DNA of 64,000 nucleotides, from assembly GCF_900184895.1 (NCBI RefSeq), contig NZ_FXZK01000012.1, positions 1-64,000 on the forward strand. Direction: 5' to 3'. The DNA is from Flavimaricola marinus. Lineage in GTDB: Bacteria; Pseudomonadota; Alphaproteobacteria; Rhodobacterales; Rhodobacteraceae. The position numbers and the translations under genes are program-made. Each line of letters opens with the position of its first letter. Within the stretch, counting starts at the first letter, position 1. This document shows positions 34,313-43,336 of this stretch, piece after piece. The notes under the pieces were generated by a model. It worked only from the letters and a program-made list of their open reading frames with translations. It had not been told where the DNA came from and did no database searches.

Positions 34313-35347
34313 CTAAAGCTGCAGCAAGGCGACAGGCGCCGGGACGTCGCATGTCGCCGCGACCTCTTCGAGATGTCCCGCGCCGTCGTCGCGCTTCTTT
34401 GCGCATAGTGTCCCGCTTTCCTGGTTGGCGCAAATAGCCCAACCCCCATCGCTCGTCAGGATGAACTCTCGAGGACAGTTACCACCGGTAGAGTAATCGC
34501 CGATGCGCGTTAGGACTCCATCAACGGAAAAGCATACGATCCGCGACTGCCGCCGCCCTGAAACGTAAATGAACCGCTCGTCCGGAGACAGCCGGATGGC
34601 AGCTGCCGATCCTTCCGCGTCCGCAGGACAGTCAAAGGCCGGGACGGCCTCTTGCAGCCGCCACCCCAGACCGTCGCGATGCAGAACAGCCAGATACTCG
34701 GTCAGTTCGCAGATGACGTAGGCCCGTGTCTCGGCCTTGTTGATAACAAAGTGGCGCGGCCCAGCGCCTGACGGCAGAGACAGGCTGCTCGTCTCGATGT
34801 TTTTTCCATCCGAAGCGAGCCTGTGGCTGACGATGCAGTCCGCTCCGAGATCGGCCAAATGCAGAACGTCGCCTTTATCAGTGAACTGTACACAGTGAGC
34901 ATGTGGCCCCTCCTGCCTAGTCGCATTGGGGCCGGTCCCGCTGCGTTCTAGACGAGCAAGTTCACAGAGCCTGTCGTCGGCGTCGAAAACGGTAACCTCG
35001 CCAGTCCAGTATTGAGCCGACGCCAGACGCCGGTTGGTCGGATCGAAGGCAAGGTGGCATGGTAGTTCACCGGCAAAGTCTAACCTTCCGATGGGGGATA
35101 ACCTACCGTCTGGCTCCAGTCGAAATGCTGAAACGCCGGGATGGCGGTCACGAAACACCTCGCGGACGCTGTAGACCACGCGCCCTGCCCGGTCGATCGT
35201 CAGGGCGGACGCGTTCTCGAGCCCTATCGCGAGGGTTGGAGTGCCGAAGGAGACCGCATCCGGATCGAAGGAAACGCGGTAGATGCCCTTTCCCAGTGTC
35301 GAGGGATCACCAAACCCGTGCGTGTAGGTTCCGATCAGAAAGTCCAT
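34313..35347 (-). CDS. lactonase-family beta-propeller protein (YbhE/Pgl type)
   Basis: A 344-residue seven-bladed-propeller protein of the 6-phosphogluconolactonase (YbhE-type) family. Visible repeat landmarks are FLIGTYTHGFGDPSTLGKGIY, GPNATRQEGPHAHCVQF, LPSGAGPRHFVIN, IRLSPDERFIYVSGR and GGNCPREFILTSDGGW. The ATG at 35347 gives the family start MDFLIGTY. It ends 38 bases from the right end of the IS3 element and probably opens a sugar lactone to the acid used by the downstream dehydratase route. A second, unrelated propeller lactonase is at 43337. Confidence 0.85.
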   Translation of the reverse strand: MDFLIGTYTHGFGDPSTLGKGIYRVSFDPDAVSFGTPTLAIGLENASALTIDRAGRVVYSVREVFRDRHPGVSAFRLEPDGRLSPIGRLDFAGELPCHLAFDPTNRRLASAQYWTGEVTVFDADDRLCELARLERSGTGPNATRQEGPHAHCVQFTDKGDVLHLADLGADCIVSHRLASDGKNIETSSLSLPSGAGPRHFVINKAETRAYVICELTEYLAVLHRDGLGWRLQEAVPAFDCPADAEGSAAAIRLSPDERFIYVSGRRQSRIVCFSVDGVLTRIGDYSTGGNCPREFILTSDGGWAICANQESGTLCAKKRDDGAGHLEEVAATCDVPAPVALLQL

Positions 35348-35542
35348 GAAAACTCCATATAAAGCTACCGAAACGAAACTGGTGCGTTGGCCTAAGCACA
35401 CGTCCACACTAGACGAAGGTTTCCCTTCCCTGAAAGTCAGACCTCAATAGACACCTTGTAAGCTGGGCGCTGCCACCCTCGCAGCATCCCTGTTGACGTA
35501 TCTCTGGGTGACGCTAACGGTGCTGACAGTCGACTATATCGG

Positions 35543-35899
35543 ATGCCTCGTCCCGGCCCAACGTCGCGCAAAATCTTCTTTGCGCAGCAAGCCGGACCTG
35601 GCCGACCCATCAAGATCGACGCCTTTATGGCTTTGGACGTGGACTACACCCCGCGCTTCGCCGAGGCCGCTCGCGACCTGCAGCTGAAGTGGATCGAGGA
35701 CCGGGTCCCCGCAAACGACATCGCGGGGCTCATCCGGCTGCGGACCGAGATGGATCCGGCCATTGCGCTGGCGCTTGGGAACTTTGCCCATTCCGAAGCC
35801 GATTGCGCCGAACTCGGCGGTTCCTTGAGCACATGCTCGCAGCCGTGCCTGACCAATCATCACTATTTTTACTCCCCAGTGAGATTAAGCATCGCGTAA
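35543..35899 (+). pseudogene. fragment of an enolase-superfamily sugar-acid dehydratase
   Basis: In the 830-base gap between the lactonase and the dehydratase gene, one plus-strand frame contains MALDVDYTPRFAEAARDLQ, then KWIEDRVPANDIAGLIRLRTE and ALALGNFAHSEADCAEL. This follows the barrel order of mandelate-racemase-type enzymes: metal Asp strand, WIED(E) strand, GN/GE strand. Only about 70 residues of a protein normally near 380 residues are recognisable and the flanks show no homology, so it is a degraded remnant, inferred from pattern. The rest of the gap (to 36178) shows nothing I can name. Confidence 0.5.
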
Positions 35900-36178
35900 C
35901 ACTGTCGTGTTCAAGACACTCGAAGACCGATGGAAGCTCGGTTCATTAGAGCAAGGAGCAAGGTATTCGTCCGAGCCCAGCAAATGATCGAAACATTTGA
36001 TCCGTAGAATCGAATTATTTCGGAAAATACAGCCCTGCGCCTAGAAAATACCGACTTCAATGTGATGAAGTGCCTGGTCTTTTGAAAGATTGGTGAGCCG
36101 TCGCCTAGGCTGGACCTTGATGACGGTCACTATCTGCCTTGGGCCAATGTCGAGACCAACTGTGCAACGGTTCAGTCC

Positions 36179-37414
36179 TTAGAAAACACCCGGCAGAGAT
36201 TTCACTTTAGGATCGGCATAGTTGCGCTCTGGCCATATCGAGAACCAGTTCGGTCGACCGGGGTCGCGGTCATAGGTATACCCACCGGCTTCGCGGAAAT
36301 ACTCGGCATATTGCGCAAGCTTTTCGCGGCTGACCTCAACCCCCAGACCGGGACCCGTGGGCACATCGATGCAGCCGTCGCGGTAAAGCAACTTGCCCCC
36401 GGTCAGGATGTCATCCTTGAGGTGGTGATAATGGGCGTCCGCAGCGAAGTTCAGGTTCGGGAGTACCGCCCCCAGATGCAGCATCGACGCGAGTTGGATA
36501 CCCAACTCCCCGGAGGAGTGAACGGCGGCTGACCGCTGGAACGTCTCCATCACTTGGCCCGCCTTTACGGTCTGCCTCAATCCGCCCCAAAAAGTTGTGT
36601 CAAGCAGGATAACGTCGACCAGATCGTGGCGAATACACTGCGCCAACTGCTCAAAATTCACCACGACCATATTCGTCGCAGTCGGGATTGGTTGCCCTTC
36701 CCGCACGCGACGCATGCCATCCAGACCCCAAGTCGGATCTTCAAAATAATCGTTGTTGAAAGGGGCTATAGCCCGCCCCACTCGGATCGCTTCTTCAACT
36801 GACCAAACACCATTGGGGTCGAGCCGCACACCGTCTTTTGGAAAAGCATCGGCCAAGGCGGCGAACACTTCTACATCATGATCTGGCGCGAAATGCCCGC
36901 CCTTCAGCTTATGTGTCCGAAAACCATATGCATCGCGCAGGGCTTTGGCGTGGGCCACGATCTCGTCGGGCATCGTCTCGCCGCCCGCGCCGTCGTGCTC
37001 GTAGCGATAAAAGAGATAGGAGGCGAATTCTACCCGGTCGCGGATCGCGCCCCCCAAGAGGGCATGGGCCGGAACGCCCAGACGCTTGCCCGCTAGATCG
37101 AGGCAGGCCATTTCCAGAGCCGCGTGGATTTGCAGTCTGTTGTTATAGAGCGTCGCCGTCGGGTTCATGATCTTCCAGCGCAATTGCTCAAGGTTCAGCG
37201 GATCGTGCCCCTTCAGATAGGGCAGCATCGACAAAACCGCCGTCTCGGCACTTTCTCCGCCGCCGCCCAGTTCACCCCAGCCAGAAAGCCCGTCGTCGCC
37301 GATCACCTCAATGATTGTGCGCACGAACCGGCCCCAATGTGCCCCGGCAGAGTGCCGCAGCGGCGCTTCCAGCGGGACGGCAACCGTTGTTACCTTAATA
37401 TCTGCGATGCTCAT
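36179..37414 (-). CDS. enolase-superfamily sugar-acid dehydratase (glucarate-dehydratase-like)
   Basis: A 411-residue protein of the mandelate racemase/enolase superfamily, glucarate-dehydratase-like subgroup. The KxK catalytic motif is in HKLKGG near residue 184, metal ligands in [18 protein letters not shown] and PTATNMVVV, and the His-type region in [11 protein letters not shown]. The barrel order fits dehydration of a hexarate or aldonate to a 2-keto-3-deoxy acid. It is the last gene of the operon running down from the kinase at 42269. The downstream enzymes encoded with it (SDR, FAH hydrolase) match a diketo-acid route. Exact substrate is unknown. Confidence 0.85.
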   Translation of the reverse strand: MSIADIKVTTVAVPLEAPLRHSAGAHWGRFVRTIIEVIGDDGLSGWGELGGGGESAETAVLSMLPYLKGHDPLNLEQLRWKIMNPTATLYNNRLQIHAALEMACLDLAGKRLGVPAHALLGGAIRDRVEFASYLFYRYEHDGAGGETMPDEIVAHAKALRDAYGFRTHKLKGGHFAPDHDVEVFAALADAFPKDGVRLDPNGVWSVEEAIRVGRAIAPFNNDYFEDPTWGLDGMRRVREGQPIPTATNMVVVNFEQLAQCIRHDLVDVILLDTTFWGGLRQTVKAGQVMETFQRSAAVHSSGELGIQLASMLHLGAVLPNLNFAADAHYHHLKDDILTGGKLLYRDGCIDVPTGPGLGVEVSREKLAQYAEYFREAGGYTYDRDPGRPNWFSIWPERNYADPKVKSLPGVF

Positions 37415-37426
37415 TTGTCGCTCTTT

Positions 37427-38176
37427 CTATTTGGGCGATCCGCCGAGGCGCGCCATCAGCCCACCGTCCACCTTAATGACCTCGCCGGTGATAAAGGACG
37501 CCTTCTCGGACAGTAGGAACGCCACGACATCGGCGACCTCGCGCGCTTCGGCTGGGCGGCCCAAGGGGTGCATGCCGTTGATTTCTTTCCAGACGGCATC
37601 AGGGTCGTCGGCCAGCCCCACCGCCCAGTCCAGCATTGGGGTCTTGACTGATCCCGGTGCCACTGCATTCGAGCGCACCCCTTGCGCCGCAAAATCGATG
37701 GCAATCGATTTTGCCAGACCGATCAACCCGTGTTTCGATACCGTATAGGCCGCAACGTTCTGTTGCGTGGCCAGACCCTGCACAGAAGCCATGAACACAC
37801 ATGCGCCGCGATGCTGGATGATTTGCGGTAAAAGCGCGCGGGCCATCAGATATGCGCCACGCAGATTAACGCTCATGACCTCGTCCCACAACGCGGGATC
37901 GGTATCCGTCACCGATCCATAGCGCTGGACTCCGGCATTGTAAGATAACCCTTTGGCCCCGCCGAGCCTTGTCGCAGCCTCCGCGACTTCAGCCGCGGTA
38001 GCCACATCCGCGACGGAGCCTTCGACACATATATGACCCTCTCCAAGATCAGCCGCCAGTTTGCGCAGGGCGGCACCATCCACGTCCACTAGGACGAGTA
38101 GCGCGCCTTCATCCTTAAGACACCGCGCGACCGACTCACCGATGCCCTTGGCGGCTCCGGTTACAACGATGCACAT
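37427..38176 (-). CDS. SDR-family oxidoreductase
   Basis: A 249-residue classical short-chain dehydrogenase. The cofactor motif is CIVVTGAAKGIGESVAR, the structural motif is SYNAGVQRYG (NAG) and the active site is YTVSKHG (Tyr and Lys). The C-terminus SFITGEVIKVDGGL is typical. It lies 12 bases upstream of the dehydratase gene in the same operon and probably oxidises or reduces a hydroxyl of the same sugar acid. Substrate not determinable. Confidence 0.92.
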   Translation of the reverse strand: MCIVVTGAAKGIGESVARCLKDEGALLVLVDVDGAALRKLAADLGEGHICVEGSVADVATAAEVAEAATRLGGAKGLSYNAGVQRYGSVTDTDPALWDEVMSVNLRGAYLMARALLPQIIQHRGACVFMASVQGLATQQNVAAYTVSKHGLIGLAKSIAIDFAAQGVRSNAVAPGSVKTPMLDWAVGLADDPDAVWKEINGMHPLGRPAEAREVADVVAFLLSEKASFITGEVIKVDGGLMARLGGSPK

Positions 38177-38313
38177 ATGATCCTCCCAGATCTGACCCTG
38201 CCGGTGTTGCGCCGGCGATGGTCTTTTGCAAGTTTAACACTCCAGCAGGAACCGCAGGCGTACTCCAAATATGACTGGAGGATAGCCGCAGCGCCCCGTC
38301 ACCGTTGCCCCTC

Positions 38314-39060
38314 CTAGATCGTGATCCCGCCGTCGATGTTGATCGCCTGTCCCGTCACAAAAGCACCGTCGGCCGACGCGAGGAAGGCACATAGTCCAGC
38401 GATTTCATCAGGTGTGCCGAAGCGTCGGGCAGGTTGCCGGTCAATGAAGAACTTCATCGCAGCGTCATGGCTACCCATCTGGTCGGCCAGATCATCGATG
38501 CGGCCCCGAAGGCTTGGGCTATCGACTGTGCCCGGGCAAATGGAGTTGCACCGGATCCCAAAGGGCAGATAATCCGCCGCCACCGATTTGGTCAGTCCTA
38601 TTACGCCGCCTTTCGTCGCCCCGTAGGCCGCGCGCTTGGGGAACCCCTTGATGGAGCTTGCGACGGAGCCAATCGTGACGATGCTGCCGCCGTGATCCTT
38701 CATCTTCGGAATGGCCGCCCCCAGCACATTGAACGCACTATCGAGCGTGATGGAGCACGACCGACGCCAATCCTCCAGAGTGCATTCCTCTATGGTGCCC
38801 TGATGAACGTAGCCCACGCCGTGAACGAGGACGTCGATCCGATCGAACCCGGCGAAATATGCGTCGACTGCACTTGCGTCCGTGGCGTCCAGCGCCGCCG
38901 TCACAGTACTTGTCAGGTCTTCCAGCAATGCCGCGTTAATATCCGAGGCATGAACCTCTGCCCCCTCGGCCACTAGGCGCTCGGCGATGGCCCGCCCAAT
39001 GCCCTGTCCCGCAGCGGTAACAACAGCGACCTTGCCTGACAATCTGTTCGTCAGATCCAT
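38314..39060 (-). CDS. SDR-family oxidoreductase (2-keto-3-deoxy-sugar-acid dehydrogenase-like)
   Basis: A 248-residue SDR. It begins MDLTNRLSGKVAVVTAAGQ with cofactor motif TAAGQGIGRAIAE and active site YGATKGG. I chose ATG 39060 because the longer frame to 39177 overlaps the FAH gene. The TAAGQGIG variant of the glycine motif is one I associate with 2-keto-3-deoxy-L-fuconate and L-rhamnonate dehydrogenases. The adjacent FAH-family hydrolase (one base upstream) is the next step of exactly that route, which supports oxidation of a 2-keto-3-deoxy acid at C4. Confidence 0.85.
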   Translation of the reverse strand: MDLTNRLSGKVAVVTAAGQGIGRAIAERLVAEGAEVHASDINAALLEDLTSTVTAALDATDASAVDAYFAGFDRIDVLVHGVGYVHQGTIEECTLEDWRRSCSITLDSAFNVLGAAIPKMKDHGGSIVTIGSVASSIKGFPKRAAYGATKGGVIGLTKSVAADYLPFGIRCNSICPGTVDSPSLRGRIDDLADQMGSHDAAMKFFIDRQPARRFGTPDEIAGLCAFLASADGAFVTGQAINIDGGITI

Positions 39061-39061
39061 C

Positions 39062-39913
39062 TCATTGCTCCTCAATCGCGATGACAGTCTGAGACTGGCT
39101 CCCCAACCCCTCGATGCCAAGTCTGACTTCATCGCCGATGCTGAGATAGGTTGGAGGCTTTTTGCCCATACCGACACCGGGCGGCGTGCCAGTGCAGATC
39201 AGATCGCCGGGTTCCAGCACCATGAATTCGGACAGATAGCTCACGATCGTTGCAGTATCGAAGATCATCGTATTGGTGTTTCCGGTCTGCATCCTCTGCC
39301 CATTCACATCGAGCCACATAGGCAGAGCCAGCGCGTCGGCCACCTCATCCGGTGTCACGATCCACGGCCCCGTGGGGCAGAAGTTTGGAAAGCTCTTCCC
39401 CTTCGCCCACTGGCCTCCACGGTCGAGTTGCCATGCTCGTTCCGACACGTCGTTGACGACGCAGAACCCCAGCACATGGTCGAGCGCGTCCTCCTTAGAG
39501 ATATTCAGTGCCCGACGGCCGATCACCACACCCAATTCCACTTCCCAGTCGAGTTTGGTCATTTTGGGCGAATGAAGGATGGGATCGTGGGGTGCGCAAT
39601 AGGTCGCTGCGGACTTGTTGAACAGGATCGGCTCTAGCGGGATGTCCATGCCCGCCTCGGCTGCGTGGTCGGAATAGTTCAGGCCAATGCAATAGATGTT
39701 GCGCGGCTGGGTCATCGGTGCACCGATCCGTGTCCCGTCCTGCGCGACTTCCGGCAATGCAGACAAGTCGACGTTCACCAGCGACTGCCGCAGGACAGCG
39801 ATGGTTTCGGGGGAGATATCAGTGACAATGCCGGACACATCCCGCGCGACACCCTCTGCGTCCAGCACACACGGCGTTTCCGCTCCTGCGGCCCCTAACC
39901 TAAGAAGTTTCAA
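39062..39913 (-). CDS. fumarylacetoacetate-hydrolase-family protein (2,4-diketo-3-deoxy acid hydrolase-like)
   Basis: A 283-residue FAH-family enzyme. The family core is CIGLNYSDHAAEAGM, LFNKSAATYCAPHDPI, DWEVELGVVIGR (Glu metal ligands) and GDLICTGTPPGVGMG. It resembles hydrolases that split 2,4-diketo-3-deoxy-L-rhamnonate or -fuconate into pyruvate and a hydroxy acid. The start is probably a TTG at 39913 that overlaps the TGA of the upstream enolase paralogue and yields the usual N-terminus (KLLRLGAAG); an ATG at 39946 would lie inside that gene. Confidence 0.87.
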   Translation of the reverse strand: MKLLRLGAAGAETPCVLDAEGVARDVSGIVTDISPETIAVLRQSLVNVDLSALPEVAQDGTRIGAPMTQPRNIYCIGLNYSDHAAEAGMDIPLEPILFNKSAATYCAPHDPILHSPKMTKLDWEVELGVVIGRRALNISKEDALDHVLGFCVVNDVSERAWQLDRGGQWAKGKSFPNFCPTGPWIVTPDEVADALALPMWLDVNGQRMQTGNTNTMIFDTATIVSYLSEFMVLEPGDLICTGTPPGVGMGKKPPTYLSIGDEVRLGIEGLGSQSQTVIAIEEQ

Positions 39914-41235
39914 GACTTTTCTCCCATGTTCTGGTCGCCCCACCACGTTGCGGAAAGCGGACTGCCTCCGACGAACGCCTTGGCACCCAGTTCATCCTGA
40001 ATACGTAGGCATTCGTTCCATTTCGCCATGCGTTCCGAACGGGTAAACGATCCAACCTTCAGTTGCCCCGTGCCCAGCCCCGCTGCCAGATGGCTGATTG
40101 TGACGTCCTCAGTCTCACCCGAGCGGGCCGAAACCACGCACCGGTAACCCGTCTCGGTCGCCGCACGGAACGTGTCGATCGCCTCTGAGATGGTCCCGGC
40201 CTGGTTCACCTTGATCAGGACGGCATTGCATGCCCCCTGCGATGCAGCCTCGCGCACCAATGACGCGTTGGTAACGAGATAATCGTCCCCGATGATCTGC
40301 AGCTTCTTTCCAAACCGCCGGGTGAACTCCGCCATGCCGGAAGGGTCCGCTTCGCTCAGCGGATCCTCGATCGACACGATCGGATAGGCGTCGATCCAGC
40401 GTCCCAGAAGATCGATCATCTCGCCTGTGTCGAGTTCCCGATCCTCAAGTGCCAACCGATAGCGCCCGTCTACACAAAACTCTGACGCTGCAACATCTAG
40501 CGAAATCACCACATTCTTGCCCGGCGTCTCCCCAGCAGCGTTGATGGCGTTGGTCAGCGTCTCGAGCGCTTCTTCGTTGTTGTCGAACGCTGGCCACCAA
40601 CCGCCCTCGTCGGCGACACCGGCCAGCTTTCCCTTTCGCTTCATGATGTCTCCTGCGGCGAAGTAGACTTCGTTGGTAATTTCCAACACCTCGTCGAAAC
40701 TGCCCGCGCCGGGAACCATGATCATGAAGTCTTGGATATCGACGCGCCTCCCCGCATGGGCGCCGCCGCCGAATATCTGGACCTCCGGCAATGGGATCGA
40801 CGGGGCGGCGCCATAGGTGTCCGAGATATGTAGCCACAGTGGCTTGCCCGCCGCCGTTGCCACCGCATGCAGAACGGCCATCGACACTGCGACGGTCGCG
40901 TTACCGCCAAGGCTGTCCTTCAACGGGGATGGATCAAGTGACAGCAAGACCGCGTCCACTGCAGCCTGATCTGAAGCATCGCGCCCGATCAATGCAGGGG
41001 CGACAACGTCATCGACCGAGGCCAAGGCCCTGCCCACCCCCATGCCACGCAATGCCGGACCGCCGTCGCGCAGGTCCATTGCCTCGCGTGTCCCGCGGGA
41101 TGCCCCGGCAGGCGCGATGCCGTGTCCCACGTGTCCGCCCTCGAGGGTCACGTCGACCTCCACAGTCGGATTTCCGCGAGAGTCCCAAATCCTGCGGCTG
41201 CGTATCGCCTCGATGATCATTGATGATTGCGTCAC
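39910..41235 (-). CDS. enolase paralogue in a catabolic operon
   Basis: A 441-residue enolase by length and order: AIRSRRIWDSRGNPTVEVDV at the start, GGGAHAGRRVDIQDFM, GVADEGGWWPAF (catalytic Glu), IKVNQAGTISEA (catalytic Lys) and GQLKVGSFTRSER (second Lys). Compared from memory with canonical enolase, the mobile active-site loop reads PAGASRGTREA instead of PSGASTG, and the phosphate/substrate histidine in SHRSGETED is alanine (SARSGETED). It is therefore probably not the glycolytic enzyme but a dehydratase acting on a related phosphorylated acid. The upstream APH-type kinase gene overlaps it by four bases and may make that substrate. Confidence 0.85.
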   Translation of the reverse strand: MTQSSMIIEAIRSRRIWDSRGNPTVEVDVTLEGGHVGHGIAPAGASRGTREAMDLRDGGPALRGMGVGRALASVDDVVAPALIGRDASDQAAVDAVLLSLDPSPLKDSLGGNATVAVSMAVLHAVATAAGKPLWLHISDTYGAAPSIPLPEVQIFGGGAHAGRRVDIQDFMIMVPGAGSFDEVLEITNEVYFAAGDIMKRKGKLAGVADEGGWWPAFDNNEEALETLTNAINAAGETPGKNVVISLDVAASEFCVDGRYRLALEDRELDTGEMIDLLGRWIDAYPIVSIEDPLSEADPSGMAEFTRRFGKKLQIIGDDYLVTNASLVREAASQGACNAVLIKVNQAGTISEAIDTFRAATETGYRCVVSARSGETEDVTISHLAAGLGTGQLKVGSFTRSERMAKWNECLRIQDELGAKAFVGGSPLSATWWGDQNMGEKS

Positions 41236-42269
41236 TCGTGCTGCCTTTCGAATTGGTCGGTGATCTGGTCCAGAAATTCCGCGATGGTCTTCGGGGGCCT
41301 ATGGATCAGGTCGAGCGCGACCGAGCGGACGTGTTCGGTCTGTGCATTCGTCAGATATTCGACCGGTGATTTCCCATCGACCCGGGCAAGCATCAGCATC
41401 GGGACCAAAATGGCCACCCGACTCGCTAGAGCAGCGGGGTCTTCCCAATCGATCTGGTCACGGTAGTGATCCCAAAAGTCAGCGGCCTCCTCCAGCAAGG
41501 TTCGCCGCGCATCGGACCGGTAAAGTGCCTTTAGAACGAGATGGTTGAGGCAGAACGCAGGGTCAAAGCTTGCATCTCCCATCGTCGCACATTCCGCGTC
41601 GAGAATGACAGGCACGCTCCCGCGCATGATGATGTTCTTCGGGCTGACGTCTCCGTGGACAAGCACGGTCTCCGCCTCATAGAGGCCGTCGAGCACCTGC
41701 ATGATACGACCGGCGGCGGCAGGGTGACGCGCAGCAGTGAACCGCAAATAAGGATCAAGCCGCAGAGCGTCGAAATCGGCGCGGTTCGCGAAGGCCGTCC
41801 TATCGAACCCGGGCTTGGCGGACGTCGCATGGATGCGGCCCACCAGACCCCCTACCGAAGCCGCTGCACCCAAAGGCACCGGCCCCTGCATCAGCGCGTC
41901 CTTTAATAAAAACTGGTTAGGCCCGTCTAGAAATTCCATCGCGAAGCCGTTTCGGGCCTCCGACCGTCCGTGAAGCTGCAAAGCGGCTTCGGGTGCAATC
42001 GCTGCAGCGGCACTCAACCACGCGTATTCAGCCTTGTTGCGATGCACAGGCGCAAACCAATCCTCCTCGACCTTTAGCTTGCGGAGGGCGAACTTCACGC
42101 AAATAGTCCTGTCCTTCAATATGACCTTGGCGATATCGGACGCGACTCCACCGGTCAGTTGTTCGACAAGCACGACATCGTCCGCTCGCCCCAATCCAAG
42201 TTCTGTCACCAGAGCCGCGCATTGTGTCTCGAGGTTGAAATCCGGATTGCTCACGCCACTCCTCCTCAA
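41232..42269 (-). CDS. APH/methylthioribose-kinase-like phosphotransferase
   Basis: A 345-residue kinase of the aminoglycoside phosphotransferase superfamily. The catalytic loop is VLVHGDVSPKNIIM (HGD...N) and the metal aspartate follows in VILDAECATMGD. The N-terminal lobe has GGVASDIAKV and ICVKFAL (ATP lysine). It opens the operon that runs kinase, enolase paralogue, FAH hydrolase, SDR, SDR, dehydratase. In that position a small sugar acid or polyol is a more likely substrate than an antibiotic. The start may be a few codons further in. Confidence 0.85.
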   Translation of the reverse strand: MRRSGVSNPDFNLETQCAALVTELGLGRADDVVLVEQLTGGVASDIAKVILKDRTICVKFALRKLKVEEDWFAPVHRNKAEYAWLSAAAAIAPEAALQLHGRSEARNGFAMEFLDGPNQFLLKDALMQGPVPLGAAASVGGLVGRIHATSAKPGFDRTAFANRADFDALRLDPYLRFTAARHPAAAGRIMQVLDGLYEAETVLVHGDVSPKNIIMRGSVPVILDAECATMGDASFDPAFCLNHLVLKALYRSDARRTLLEEAADFWDHYRDQIDWEDPAALASRVAILVPMLMLARVDGKSPVEYLTNAQTEHVRSVALDLIHRPPKTIAEFLDQITDQFERQHE

Positions 42270-42297
42270 ATGCCAGCGCCTTGCAGGGACAACCTTA

Positions 42298-42340
42298 GCA
42301 AAGTATTTCGCTCATGCAAAACATTTTTTATTCGCGAAAT
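42298..42340. promoter_or_regulatory. AT-rich tandem motif, candidate IclR-regulator sites
   Basis: Two similar stretches begin at 42298 (GCAAAGTATTTCGC) and 42316 (GCAAAACATTTTTTATTCGC, then GAAAT). The second matches 54875-54899 at about 20 of 25 positions. Lying between the kinase operon and the IclR gene, they are candidate binding sites for that regulator. The rest of the 260-base gap shows no gene. Confidence 0.45.
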
Positions 42341-42529
42341 TTTTTTTGTGCGCTATAGTTTCGATCATCTTGACGTCAGACGGGACCGTTGAGGAACGAT
42401 TTGTCCGGTTTAGCGGCTCATGCTATCGATACGGTCACTTGGCCACCGATGCGGACCGAAGGCCTAGCCAGTGCAGTCGTCAGGGCTCCGGCGCAGAGGC
42501 AACGAAGAATTTCGATTGGGGAAGAAACA

Positions 42530-43309
42530 TTGAACGATACCGCAGCCAGCACTGCCAAGCCGAAGAAATCGGCCGCGCGCGCCGAATACAGCTCCCCCGC
42601 CGTAGACAAGGCCGTGGATATCATCGAGTTTCTGGCTTCGATGGAAGAGAGCGTTTCGATCACCGCGATCGCCGACGGCCTGAACCGCACTGTCGGAGAG
42701 ATCTACCGCATTGTCCTCGCTCTCGAACGCCGCAGCATCGTCAGCCGGGATCAATCAACCGACCGGTTTCGCCTGTCGCTGCGGCTATATGATCTTGCCA
42801 ACCGGTTCCCTCCCGTGGAACGCCTCGTGCAGGTCGCCCGTCCAGAGATGGATGCCCTTAGTAAACGCACCAACCAATCGTGCCATCTCGCCGTCGCGGA
42901 AGAGACGTTGATCACCATCGTGACGATGCGCGAAAGCCCCCTACCGATGCGCTACAGCGTGCGCATGGGATCGAGCTTCGACATGTTCGAAACCAGTTCC
43001 GGGGTGGTAATCGCGGCATTCTCACCCAAGGAGCAACGCGACAGGTGGCTCAAGGCCGAAAAACCCGCCACACGCGCGCTCTTGCACGAACGCTTCGAGA
43101 AAGCCCGCGAGAACGGCTACGAGATCAGGCCCAGTGCTACAGTATCGGGCCTCGACAATATCTCGGTGCCGGTCCACTCGCAGCAGGGCAAGGTTCTTGC
43201 AGCCTTGACTGTGCCCTATCTGGCGCAGAACAAGGCAATGCTCGACCCGCAGGCCGTGCTCGATCTGCAGCTTAAGGCGAGTGCGCGGATGATGAAGCTA
43301 TTGGGCTAA
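42530..43309 (+). CDS. IclR-family transcriptional regulator
   Basis: A 259-residue IclR-type regulator. The N-terminal winged HTH spans about residues 25-80 (AVDKAVDIIEFLASMEESV, then ITAIADGLNRTVGEIYRIV), followed by the effector domain (from about 95) with ETLITIVTMRESPLPMRYSV and ISVPVHSQQGKVLAALTVP. I chose a TTG at 42530, preceded by GGGGAAG, giving LNDTAAST; the open frame continues to 42389 but without regulator character. It sits between two divergent or convergent catabolic operons on the opposite strand and is the only regulator of the second island, so it probably controls all three operons there. Confidence 0.9.
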   Translation: MNDTAASTAKPKKSAARAEYSSPAVDKAVDIIEFLASMEESVSITAIADGLNRTVGEIYRIVLALERRSIVSRDQSTDRFRLSLRLYDLANRFPPVERLVQVARPEMDALSKRTNQSCHLAVAEETLITIVTMRESPLPMRYSVRMGSSFDMFETSSGVVIAAFSPKEQRDRWLKAEKPATRALLHERFEKARENGYEIRPSATVSGLDNISVPVHSQQGKVLAALTVPYLAQNKAMLDPQAVLDLQLKASARMMKLLG

Positions 43310-43336
43310 GTGCCGCAACGGACCATGATTGGACCG

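Noticed and set aside
41232-42269. Aminoglycoside resistance phosphotransferase
   Set aside because: The kinase fold matches, but the gene opens a catabolic operon and overlaps an enolase paralogue; no resistance-gene context is present.
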